64,000 bases of DNA from Hemileia vastatrix (taxonomy: Eukaryota > Basidiomycota > Pucciniomycetes > Pucciniales > Zaghouaniaceae), in assembly GCA_030280995.1 (NCBI GenBank), contig JASXTE010000009.1, forward strand, positions 32,200,501 to 32,264,500, given 5' to 3'. The notes under the pieces were generated by a model. The model had not been told where the DNA came from and did not search any database. It worked only from the letters and a program-made list of their open reading frames with translations. Position 1 is the stretch's first letter, and each line of letters opens with the position of its first letter. Made by a program: the position numbers and the translations under genes. Of this stretch, positions 22,116 through 33,200 are shown piece by piece.

Positions 22116-23303
22116 ATGGCACCTGTTCAACACACTCCTCCTACGGGCGCTACTACTAGAGCTTGCGCTAGAGGCAGGCCAACAGCCACAAGGTCTGTTT
22201 CCCGCACTCACTCTTTGGAACCACTCAACCTTAGGGAACGGCAACATTCAGTTCAATCTGTAGAAGACATCCCACAAGATTTTGAGGATTCTAGTGATGA
22301 AGAAGAAGGAGAGGATACAATGCACGAGGCACCATCCGCCCCTTCCAATCACCCTTCTGGCCAATCCTCAGAACCTGGACCATCTAACTCTCTGGAAGAT
22401 TTCATGAGACTTTTCATGAAAACCCTTTCAAATCCAATGTCTTCAGAGGGATCTAAGTTCAAAACTCCTTCTATGAAATATCCTGACAAATTCGACGGAG
22501 ATCACCCCGACAGATTGCGACCCTTCTTGAAAACCTGCAAGCTACTGTTCCATAATGACCCTCGAACCTTTAACAGCGACCGCTCAAAGGTTGTTTACGC
22601 TTCTTCATTCCTAGCTGGGAAAGCAGCAAGATGGTTTGAACCTTATCTACTCATGCTTTCTTCGACAGAAACCCACTTACTTATCAACAATTGGGAAAAG
22701 TTCAAAGACCAACTTTTTACGTTGTTTGGGGATCCTAATGAAACGGACAACGCAGAAATTGAACTTGATTTTCTTTGCATGAGTGATAATGGTAAAGCCT
22801 CTGAATATATCTCGAACTTCAGAGCACTTCAAACTCGAGTAGGTTGGAATGATGCTTCCCTTAAGTATCATTTCAAGAAAGGACTTCCTTCGAGGATTCT
22901 GGATCAATTAAATCTTCACAGTCAGAAGATGACTACTTTAACGGATTTAATGGATCAAATCCTCAAACTTGACGGCGTTTATCAAGGACGACTTCAACAT
23001 TGTCGACATGCCAACAAATCTCAAGGCCTAAATTTTAAATTGGGACCTTCTTCACACCCACGACCAAATCAATCCTCCTCAACTCAATCCAAACCCAATA
23101 AGGGAAAGGATAAACCTCGACCAAAAGGCTTGACCCCAGGCGATATCAGCAAAGTACTGGATCCTAAAGGGGAACTTAAAGAAGCTGAGAGAAAGAGACG
23201 AGCAGATAATGGGTTATGTATGTATTGTGGGGGTAAGCACAAGTTGGAAGACTGTTTAAAGTTGAAGGAAAGAGAAGGTACTAGTTCGAAGTCAAAAAAC
23301 TAG
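22116..23303 (+). CDS. T3 Gag
   Basis: Intact 395-residue frame from ATG 22116, 71 bp after the LTR. Acidic N-terminal region (DSSDEEEGED), then the gag core (MKYPDKFDGD, KAARWFEPYL, FGDPNETDNAEIEL) and a basic Ser/Lys tail. The zinc knuckle near the end (23217-23255) reads CMYCGGKHKLEDC, CX2CX3HX4C, one residue shorter than the standard CX2CX4HX4C. It would form the particle and bind genomic RNA. It ends 14 bp before the next frame begins, so Pol expression would need recoding or stop bypass (inference). Confidence 0.88.
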   Translation: MAPVQHTPPTGATTRACARGRPTATRSVSRTHSLEPLNLRERQHSVQSVEDIPQDFEDSSDEEEGEDTMHEAPSAPSNHPSGQSSEPGPSNSLEDFMRLFMKTLSNPMSSEGSKFKTPSMKYPDKFDGDHPDRLRPFLKTCKLLFHNDPRTFNSDRSKVVYASSFLAGKAARWFEPYLLMLSSTETHLLINNWEKFKDQLFTLFGDPNETDNAEIELDFLCMSDNGKASEYISNFRALQTRVGWNDASLKYHFKKGLPSRILDQLNLHSQKMTTLTDLMDQILKLDGVYQGRLQHCRHANKSQGLNFKLGPSSHPRPNQSSSTQSKPNKGKDKPRPKGLTPGDISKVLDPKGELKEAERKRRADNGLCMYCGGKHKLEDCLKLKEREGTSSKSKN

Positions 23304-23317
23304 TAGATAGTTTACTT

Positions 23318-26300
23318 GTGTGCAAAGCAAACTATCTTATCTCTCCCAGTGCACAGAACCTCCATGTCTTAAGGACTGGAGTTGCCTTGAACCGCTTGAG
23401 ATTCATTCTTTTTAAGGAGGATATCCCCTTCAGTTGTCTTATAGACTCTGGAGCTTCAATTTCTTTTGTTAGTTTATCTTTTGCTGAGAAGCTTCAACTA
23501 ACATTTACAGATATCGATGGAACTCCAATCTATTTGGTTGAATCAGAGGAACCCAAATATTGGGTAAGTAAGAAAGTTTTATGGGTTTTCAACTTTCTGA
23601 ACTTTCCCCCCTTCGAGTGGGAATTATCAGTCTTGGACGCCCCAAGGATGGACGATACCATTCTTGGCCATGACTTTTTAACGCATTGGAACCCCGAAAT
23701 TGATTGGACTAAGGGATTGATCACCCCACGATCTAAGTATATTTCTGATTCTTCAATGCAGGTCAATAGGGAGTTAAACAACGCGCCTGACAACGTCCTT
23801 CTAAAGGACAAGTCTCTGCCAGGTGACTTTCAAGCATCTGATCCTTCTCTAAATGAGCAATTGGCTAACCCTTCTAGCTCAATGACTTCACTCGAAGAGG
23901 ATTTAAATTGCCTCGAAGTAATCAAATTCTGCTCTCTCAATACAGGTATCCTCTCGACAGATTCTCTCCAAGATGAAGAGGACAACCAAATCAACGTTGA
24001 AGCCATTAAATCAACTCTACCGGAAATCTACCACAATTTCCTCAATTTTTTCTCAATCCAAAAGGCCGATAAGTTACCACCTCATCGACCCTACGATCAT
24101 CAAATAGAGTTAATAGGCCCAGTACCTCCGGCAGGTCCTGTCTATTCTTTATCGAAGGACGAATCTCAAGTTCTTCAAGACTACATTGCAGAGAATGTAG
24201 CCAAAGGTTTCATCAGAGCCAGTAAATCTCTAACCGGATCCCCTGTCCTCTTTTTAAAAAAGAAGGACGGTAGTCTTAGGTTGTGTGTTGACTATAGAAA
24301 GCTCAACACAGTCACGAAGAAGAATGCATATCCTGTTCCTCCTATGTCATTACTTCTTACCCTTTTCAATGGTGCTAATTTCTTTTCTAAAATTGATCTT
24401 AGAGGCGCTTACAATCTGATTCGCATTGCAGAAGGTCATGAACCACTGACTGCAATGCGCACTAGATTTGGTAGTTTTGAATATTTAGTTATGCCTTTTG
24501 GATTATGTAACGCACCTTCAACTTTTCAAACTTTTGTTAATGATATCTTTCAAGATGTTGTTGAACAATTGGTAGTCTTCTATTTAGATGATATTTTAAT
24601 ATTCTTGAAAACACTAGATGAACATATTCATCATGTTCAACAGGTCCTTAATCGTCTTCGAGATCATGGTCTCTACGCCAAGCATAATAAATGTGAATTC
24701 CACCTCAAATCAATTGATTTTTTGGGTTTTACCTTGTCCACTGACAGTTTAGTCATGGATGACAAAAAAGTCCAGAAAATCCTGGAATAGCCTGAGCCCA
24801 AAAACATTAAATCACTCCAAGGATTTTTAGGTTTTGCAAACTTCTATAGGAGATTTATTAAAGATTACTCTAAAACTATTTCCAATCTTACTTCTCTTCT
24901 TAGAAAAGACATTCCTTTTGTTTTTACTTCTACAGCACAAAAGGAATTCAAAGCACTAAAAACGGCTTTCACCACAGCCCCAATTCTTTGACATTTTGAT
25001 CCTTCTGCCTTGACAATAGTTGAGACAGATGCAAGCGATTATGCTATTGCAGGGGTCATCTACCAATTAAATCCTGAAACAAATTTGTTTCATCCTGTTG
25101 CTTTTGAGTCACGCAAACTCATAGCCGCAGAATTAAATTATGAAATTCATGACAAAGAGCTTTTAGCTATTATCCATTGTCTTAAAAAATGGCGTTCTTT
25201 TCTTCTCAGCCTAGATAGTCCTTTTCAAATCTTAACAGATCATAATGCTTTGAAATACTTCATGTCTTCTAAAGTATTAACCAGGCATCAAGCCAGGTGG
25301 GCTGAATTTTTTTCTGAATTTTCTTTCTCTATTTCCTATTGCCCAGGAAAAAACTGCATTGTCCCAGATATCTTGTCACGTCGGGACGACGTTTACCCAC
25401 AGCAGGGGGACACATTTGCTGACAAGAACCCAGAAAATGTGCAATCAATCTTCAACGAATTAATGTTAACGACTCATCAACTTAATTTGATGACAATTCA
25501 ATCTTTTCGAAATCCACAATCCAACATCCTCGAAGCTCAGTCAAAGGACAAATATTGTTTAGGGTTAAAAGACAAAATACTCTCAAAGCAAGGGGCCAAA
25601 AGATTTAGTATTGAATCAGGTCTATTAGTCTTCAAAGTTAGAGTAGTCATACCCGACAACAATGAGATAAAATTATGGATTTTCAACAGTCGACATGATT
25701 CTCCATTAGCTGGTCATTTTGGGGTTGATAAAACCTACCAGTTAATAGCGAGGGATTTCTTCTGGCCAGGTATGACCAGGGAAATCAAGGCCTATATAAA
25801 AGCTTGTTACGAATGTAATAGGAATAAGGCTCCCCGTCACTGGAAGCATGGGTTGCTTCAACCACTTCCTATTCCCTCTAAACCTTGGGAATCTTTATCG
25901 ATGGATTTCATTTCTCAACTCCCTATTTCTAATGATTTCGATGCTATATTAGTAATAGTAGATAGATTTTCAAAAATGTCTATTTTCATTAAAACCACTA
26001 CTACTGCTACAGCAGAAGATTTGTCAAAATTGTTTCTAGAATATGTATTTTCTAAACACAGCTTACCAAATGATATTATTTCAGATAGAGGCTCATTGTT
26101 TGTATCCACATTCTGGACCCAACTGTGTCGACAACTCAATATCACGAGGAACCTCTCCACGGCTTATCACCCTAAAACCGATGGTCAAACAGAGAGAGTT
26201 AACCAAATCCTCGAACAATATCTTCGAATGTATGTCAGTTACCAACAAGACGATTGGACCACATGGTTACCATTGGCCGAATTTGCTTATAATAACTCGA

Positions 26301-26948
26301 CTCATTCTTCGACACGACAATCTCCCTTCGAAACCATTTATGGACAACATCCTCGATTCAACTCAATCCATGTAGGAACTAATCATCCTGCGGAACATTA
26401 TCTTCGAACTATATCACGACTTCAAGAAGAACTTAAAACAAATTTGGAATCAGAGATTCGAAGATACAAGGAACAGGCTGACAAACATCGACAATCTGCT
26501 CCTTCCTTTAAACCAGGCGACAAAGTATGGCTCGACGCACGAAACATTCGAACAACACGACCATCAAAGAAACTGGCTGAAAAACGCTTGGGACCATTCG
26601 AAATCGACTCTGATCTCTAAAACTGCATTTCGACTCAAGTTACCTCCTAAATGGCAGGCAATTCACCCTGTTTTCCATGTATCTCTCCTGGAACTGGCTC
26701 GAGAAATATACCCGGGCAAGAACCAACCCCCTCCGGAACCGGTCGAAGTAGAAGATCATCTAGAGTGGGAAGTAAGTCGTATCCTTGATTCAAGAATACG
26801 CAAGGGGAAACTTCAATACCTCGTGGAATGGGAAGGCTTCCTCAATGACTCAGACAAAACATCCTGGGAACCAGCCATCAATGTTTCTAACGCCCCTGAA
26901 CTCCTAAAATCTTTTCATTTGAAATATCCTTTAAAACCAAAACCTTAA
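23318..26948 (+). pseudogene. T3 Pol (protease, RT, RNase H, integrase, chromodomain)
   Basis: Protease CLIDSGASISFVS near 23435; RT with GSPVLFLKKKDGSLRLCVDY, MPFGLCNAPSTFQ and YLDD at 24581-24592; RNase H with VETDASDYAIAG, HDKELLAI and LTDHNALKYF; integrase HHCC (HDSPLAGHFG ... CYECNR), SMDFISQLP, ISDRGSLF and DGQTERVNQ. Stops: TAG 24788 (usual Trp in this family, fits TGG to TAG) and TGA 24989 (usual Arg, fits CGA to TGA). A one-base shift near 26610 separates the last part (about 26622-26948), which holds a full chromodomain (LQYLVEWEGF, TSWEPA) that in this family directs insertion to marked chromatin. Inactive. Confidence 0.9.
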
Positions 26949-27569
26949 AATTTCTTTTATTTAAAATTTTCTTTTCTTTTTCTTTCTTTCTTTAAAATCT
27001 AAACACCTCTTAAATTTCTTAGCCTTGTTTTCTCTTTTCTCTCTTTCTTTTTTTCTTTCTTCTACTTCTATATAATTTTTCTCAAAAAACCAACTAAAAG
27101 TAAAATCAAAAGTAAAATTAAATAAAATAAAATAAAATAAAATAAATAAATAAAATAAAATAAATAGAATAAACATAAACAATCAAAATAAAAATAAAAT
27201 AAAATAAAATAAATGGAATAAACATAAATAATAAAATAAAATAAAATAAAAAAAAAAAAACTCTTGAATCTCTCTAAATATTTTCTTTCTTTTCTCTTTT
27301 TCAATTCTCTAAAAATACATTCTTTTCTTAAATTTAAAAATTCACTTTAAAATTTTCTCCTCTAAAAATTTATTCTCTCTTTAAAATTTTCTTTTCTTCA
27401 AACCATCAAATCTTGTACGGCACAACCATTTCCTCGAACTTAACTTCAAACTCTAAATCTCCCTATAATAATTCTTTGAACAAATAATTCTTCTTTTCAA
27501 ATTCTCTTTAAATTTTAAATTCTGTTTTTTCTTTTCTTTCATCTTCCTCTCTTTTCAACTAAAATTTCC

Positions 27570-27600
<31 letters not shown>

Positions 27601-27895
27601 CATTAAATTCTCAATTTAACAAACTCATCTCAATCAAAAACCGTTTCTTTTTCTCTCTATTTTCTTACATAAAATTTTCCTTTTAAAACCTTAAAATTTC
27701 CTTCAATTAAACAACTTTTTTCTTACTTTAAATTTCTTCTTTCAAATTCTAAAATTTTTTATTTAAAACTTCTTTTTCTTTTTCTCTCTCTCCCAAATCT
27801 TATAAAATTAAAAATATTCACCTACAATAAAAAAAAATAAAATAAAATAAAACTAAAATACAAATTTTTCTACTTCTTTACATCTCCTTTTCATT
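26949..27895. other. Low-complexity spacer of T3
   Basis: Pyrimidine- and A-rich sequence with no gene. It includes an imperfect AAAAT microsatellite (27110-27260) and a run of about 28 A (27571-27598). Reading frames called here are compositional. It lies between pol and the 3' end of the opposite-strand gene. Confidence 0.6.
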
Positions 27896-28846
27896 TCAAA
27901 TTTTTTCTTTTAATTTTTCTCGAACCAATCTTTTCATTTTCTCCAAAACTACCCTTATCTCCTTCCTGCATTTCTCAAATACCTCCTCCTCTCCTACTGG
28001 AACCACCTCTCCAATCTCCAAGAGCTCCTCTGCCACTTCGAAGGAAGCAGCGTCGATAATTGTGTCGAACTCCCCACATAACTCTTCCGCGAACCTTACT
28101 CGTCGACCTTGACGAGGTTTCTTTGACCACACCTGGTCCAGGGTGTCTTCAGGTTCTTCAACTACATCCGTGGCCGGAGGGTTTGCCTCAGTTGGTATAA
28201 CCGGCGCAGGCTCCCCAATCGGGTCTTCAAGGGTATTTGATGTCTAAACAAAACTCATCAGTAACTTCATCCTTAAAAATAACAATTAAAAACTTACCTC
28301 GAAGATGGGGTCAGGCTCTAAAAATAACCTTGGCGCCACCTCGACCTCTGCCTCTCTCTCCTCCTCGTTGTCTACGATGACCACCCGTCGTTTCTTGGGT
28401 GCCCGCCCTGGAACAGGAACTTCATCTTCATCTTCCTCCACCAACTCGTCGACCTCTTCCTCAACACCTCGCTTCAAACTTGTGGCCTGGGTTACCCAGG
28501 TTGAGATCTTGTTATTTAATTCCTTATCATTTTCCCCCACCAATTGTTCATCTTCAATCAAGATATCCCAAATGTCTTTGACCACCTCTTTGGTTTTAGG
28601 GATTACTCAAAACTTGGTCTTGGTAAATCGTTTTTTGATCTCTGCGTTCTTCGTCAACGCATTGCACGCCACTCGTTGCCAACGGCAAAACTTGCATTTC
28701 TGGCGAGGGCCTCGAGTCGCCGTACTTTCGACACAGAAATATTCCATGCTTTCACAAGCCGTGCAAGTTTGTGAAAATTGTTGCGTAATCATTCCCCCAT
28801 CCGCTTTAGGGTGTGGAGGCGTAGGTGTGGGAGTAGGACAGTTCAT
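27896..28846 (-). pseudogene. Opposite-strand Zn2Cys6-like gene of T3
   Basis: Minus-strand two-exon model: 28846-28298 and 28243-27896, joined in frame by a 54-nt intron (GAG/GTAAGT ... TTTAG). Total 298 codons with one in-frame TGA (28607), fitting CGA to TGA. The N-terminus has CTACESMEYFC, twelve residues, then CKFCRWQRVAC: CX2CX6CX12CX2CX6C, exactly the spacing class of fungal Zn2Cys6 DNA-binding domains. The middle is acidic (DELVEEDEDE) followed by KKRRVVIV, possibly a nuclear signal; the C-terminus is charged and helical. It begins 109 bp from the 3' LTR. A nuclear DNA-binding role is inference. Confidence 0.65.
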
Positions 28847-28936
28847 TATAAAAAGAAAAATTAATAAGTGAAGAAAAAATTATAGAAGAAGGGAAACTAG
28901 TGTGGGAAGATGGCTCAAGCTCAACAGAGTTCGCAA

Positions 28937-28944
28937 TTCTTATA
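28937..28944 (-). promoter_or_regulatory. TATA-like box of T3 opposite-strand gene
   Basis: TATAAGAA on the minus strand, about 91 nt upstream of the ATG at 28846 and 11 bp inside the 3' LTR boundary, the same layout as in T2. Confidence 0.4.
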
Positions 28945-28954
28945 CCCAGGCATC

Positions 28955-29731
28955 TGTCACGCGCCACGTGACACTCGAGGCGAAAGCAGCTCATTAAATA
29001 AATAATATCGAGTCCTAAATCTATACTCAAAGCGCAGAAAGCAATTCTCCATAGCAACTGCAATTCCCCTTTGTGTACTTACTATTCAACTGCGCTAGCC
29101 TAAACTCTAAATCTAAATTAGTAAACTTCCCAATAGGGTGCCTTAGTCCTTTTCAATAAGTGACGCACGGCGCTAGGTTCAACGAAATAGTACAGTAGTA
29201 GTTTCTCATTAAAGTTATGTTAATTAATTAAAAAGGGGTAAATTGAGCATGGATGGGTATTTAGTGAAGAGGGTCTAAGTGTATGTTAGTAATGGTCAAT
29301 GGAATGGGAATGGTGCGATGGAAGGGAGGTCAATGCGAGGAGGAATAAAGGATATAAAAGGGGTTGGGTATTTGGTTTGATATTCCTTAGAATTAAATTA
29401 TAAAAAAATTGTATTTACATTAATAGTGGTAAATCCTTAAAAGTTAAAATCATTGTTATTGTATCTTTCTTTTATTTCCTCAATATTCATTTCTAAATCC
29501 TAAATCTTTGATTATTGAGTTTCCAACCCTTCGTGAGATCTTAAGAATTCCTATTACCTTTGAAACTAGTTTATAATTCTTCTCAAACAAACCTCGAACC
29601 TGTAGCTCTTACTTTGAGTGACTTTCGAACCATTTCCCCAAATCATTCCTCTGTGCCTCGAAGAAGTTTCCTAATCCCTCATCTCACTTTCAGGAACATC
29701 CTCGACCTTGTGCATAGGTCGTCCAGTGACA
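28955..29731 (+). repeat. T3 3' LTR
   Basis: 777 bp, direct copy of 21268-22044. Differences fall largely at CpG sites (for example GCGACG versus GTGACG, TCGAACGAAC versus TCAAACAAAC). Followed by the ATGAA target copy. Confidence 0.95.
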
Positions 29732-29905
29732 ATGAATACTTTATAAACATAAGTAAATTAGAGTTAGATTTACATTTATTCTCAGGTTGATTATAGACAG
29801 AATATCAACTGATTCCAAATTATGCACAAGTTGATCCTCCAGAACTTGATTTTGGTCCTCTGATGAGAACAAATTGAGCACAAATTGATCTAACCTAAGC
29901 TTATG
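29732..29905 (+). mobile_element. R2 repeat, right part
   Basis: Continues R2 after the T3 insertion and matches 1-155 inverted, up to the AAGCTTA boundary, which is where the window's first base falls. The true far end of R2 cannot be placed. Confidence 0.65.
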
Positions 29906-30240
29906 CATATATAATAATTCAGGATACTTTCTCTATTAAATTTGATAATAATAAAAAATATTGATGAATTTATATAAAAAAAATTATTATGTAAGATATT
30001 AAATTATAAATTTAGGCATCATAGGAGGTCACTTAATAGAACTTAATTATACTATGTGACACCTTAATACTGTATCACGCAGTTTGAAACATTTAAAATA
30101 AAATGAGTCATGATGGGCAATGAAATTGCTTGGACAGACTCTTTCAAAATTAATACTGACAATAATACACAAGTATGAAACCTTGGCATCTATCCAATGA
30201 AAGATTTTCCTTCTGATATATGGATTTTTCTCAGTTACTA
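29906..30240. other. AT-rich sequence, nothing recognised
   Basis: No reading frame, repeat or motif I can support. It borders the R2 remnant on the left and the satellite array on the right. Confidence 0.4.
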
Positions 30241-33200
30241 CCTGCTAAAAAGTGTCCTTCTGAGGTTTGTCTGACCTTCAGGGGGTAATTTGGCCACATC
30301 ACACTACTTCTATTTCCATGATTGACCAAAACATCATCCTCATTCCCATCTAAAGAGTTGATCTCATCTGACTGTGGCTGATCAAAGGGGTCCACCACAA
30401 ATTTAGCCAAAATTTTGGTGAACACTTTTTTGATGGATAGTGACTAACTAGTGCTTTCAGAAATTGACCACCTCAAGTTAGGATAAACTTCAGGAGGATA
30501 AATTTATTATGAATACCAAATTAACTGAAGAATACTTTTGCCCTAGCTACTCTGCATCATAAAAGTGTCCAACTGAGGTTTAGCCATAATTCAGGTAGAC
30601 ACTTTTGGAAAGGCACAGTCTGATGGGTTTAATATCTATATATGGCAATAAGTATCAGTTTTTTATCAACATGGAACTAGAATTAATTTAATATGGCCAA
30701 AGTGTCCATATGAAGTTTGGCCAAAATACACGTGGAAGTTTTTATGAGGATTACTTGATGAAATGAAGAAGACTTGCAATAACATTCCATCATAAAATTT
30801 TCAAACTTAAGTTTATCAAAAATTGTGGTGACACTTTTTCCAGATCCAGTCATATGGGATCAACTGTTTATATGGCAATGAGAATCAATTTTTAGTCAAT
30901 CAATGCATTAGAAGTAATTTTATATGGAAAAACTTTCCACCTGATTTTTGGCCAAAAATAAGTTGGAAATGTTTATGAGGAATACTAGATTAACTAAAGA
31001 AGACTTGCACCCTACTACTGTCCATCATAAAAGTGTCCACCAGAAGAATTCTCAAACTTGTGGTTGACACCTTTGGCCTGGTCCAGCCATATGGGATCAA
31101 TTCTTCATATTGAAATGAGGATTTAATTTGGTCAATCATGGTACTAGAAGTAATTTGATATAGATAAAGTGTCCAACTAAATATTGGAAAAAAGTCAGTT
31201 GAAAACTTCATTTAGTTTTACAAAAAATCAAATTAATTACAATTTTATTCCTGATGATGCCCATTTTATCCAACACCTCTTCTGAGCCTTGAAAGTAGGC
31301 ATTTAGCTTGAATTTTGAATTTCATATAAAATCCCTATTATTCAACCTATTTCTTTTTATCCCTTTTTTTTCTTTTAGATATCAATTAATTTTATGTAAA
31401 ACAAATCATTTTCATAATTTTTTACCTGTATTTAATAGAATTATTAAAGGTTTAACATCACCCTGTAAGCATTTGGCACATGTTTTTTTGCTATACTAAT
31501 AAAAATAATAATATAATGGTAACAAAAAATTGATCAAATGATAAAATATTAATAAAACAGAAAGATCAAATACCAGTGGATATGTTTTAAAAAAATACCA
31601 GTTGCACTGAAGAAGAGCTGCACCCTAGATAGTCACCATCAAAAAAGTGTCCAGCACAAGTTGGGCCGAACTTGTGCTGGACACTTTTGGTCAGTTGCAG
31701 TCATACGTGATCAATTCTGGCTATGGCAATGAAAAAAATTTTTTGGATAAAAAACTTCACTAGAAGTAGTTTTACATAGCCAAATTTTCTACCTAGATTT
31801 CATCCAAACCACAGGTGCACAATTTTTTATCTTTGAAAAAAAGTCAATTTAGTACAATTTATCCCTGATGGCTCTCATTTGCTTCAACACCTCTACTGGC
31901 CTTTGATAGTAGGAATATTACTTGGATTTCTTTTTTCCTATTTGATCCCTTTAACTTAATTTTTTATTCCTAATATTTCTTTTGGATATCAATTAATAAT
32001 TTTTAAAATAAACTATTTTCATATTTCTATACATTTATTTAATAATATTATAAATGGCATAACATCACCTGGTATGCATTTGGCACATGAGCTTTTTCTA
32101 TACTTATAAAATTAATAATATAATGGCGACCAAAAATTAATCAAATGATATTAATGAGTGAGGAACAAATATAAAATACCAGTAGATATGTTTGTAAGAA
32201 ATACTAGATGAACTGAAGAAAAATTCTACCCAAGCTACTCTACATTAAAAAAGTGTCCAGCACAAGTTCTATCAAACTTGTGCTGGACACTTATGGTCAG
32301 GTGCAGTCAGATGGGAGCAATTCTCTCTATGGAAATAAAGATAAATTTTTGATATAAAATTACACTAGAAGTAGTTTGATATGGTAAAATTTTCATGCTG
32401 AATTTTTGGTAAAGCTCAAGTGGATTTTTTTTTTTTTTACAAAAAAGAAAATTTAGTGCAAGTTTAGCCCTGATTGTTCTAATTTAATTCAACATCTCTT
32501 TTTTCTGTTTATGGCAGGAATTTAACTTGGATTTTAATTTTCATCTTTGATTTCTTTTATTTTACTTTATTCCTCTCATATTGCTTTTGGATAGAAGTTT
32601 ATTTTTTGTAAAATAAATCATTTTCATATTTTTTTACCTTTATTTAATAATATTATAAAAGGTGTAACATTACCCAGTATTCATTTGGCACACAATTTTT
32701 TGCTATACTGATAATATTAATAATATAATGGTGAGAAAAAATTAATCAATTGATAAATATGAGTGAGGCACAAAGATTTAATAAAAGTGGAAATGTTTAT
32801 AAGAAATTTCAGATGATTAAAAATGACTTGCACCCTGGATACTCTTCATGATAAAAGTGTCCAGCACAGGTTTGGCCAAACTTGTGATGGAGACTTTTGG
32901 TTGCATTCCGTCAGACGCAATCAATTCTTTTCATGGAAATGAGACTGAATTATCACTCCATCATTGCACTGAGAGTAGTTTCACATAGACAAATTGTCCC
33001 CTGGAAGTTTTTCCAAACCTAAGGTAGACAATTTTTTCCTTTGGTAAAAAGTAAATTTGATCCATGTTAATCTATGATGGTGCCCATTTTTTCTGAAGCC
33101 TCTACTGGCTCATGATAGCAGAAATTATACTTAATATCTTTATTTCATGTTTGATCTCTTTAATTTTAATCTTACCCTTTTATTTATCTTTTAGCTTTTA

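Larger units (their letters stand above)
21268..29731 (+). mobile_element. Ty3/Gypsy chromovirus, family T3 (complete)
   Basis: 8464-bp element with two 777-bp LTRs and a 5-bp target duplication ATGAA (21263-21267, 29732-29736). The empty site is seen at 1-238, where R2 runs through ATGAATACTTTATAAAC uninterrupted, which proves the boundaries. Order: gag, protease-RT-RNase H-integrase-chromodomain, then a spliced opposite-strand gene. Two stops and one frameshift in pol make it inactive. The LTRs differ at about 20 positions by eye (near 2.6%), making it fairly young. Confidence 0.95.

Noticed and set aside
26961..27304. Minus-strand frames rich in Phe, Ile and Leu
   Set aside because: They come from A/T microsatellite and pyrimidine tracts; not coding.
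28305..28871. 188-residue plus-strand frame rich in Ser/Thr
   Set aside because: It is the complement of the spliced minus-strand gene, with low-complexity Ser runs; the minus frame has splice sites and a Cys motif.
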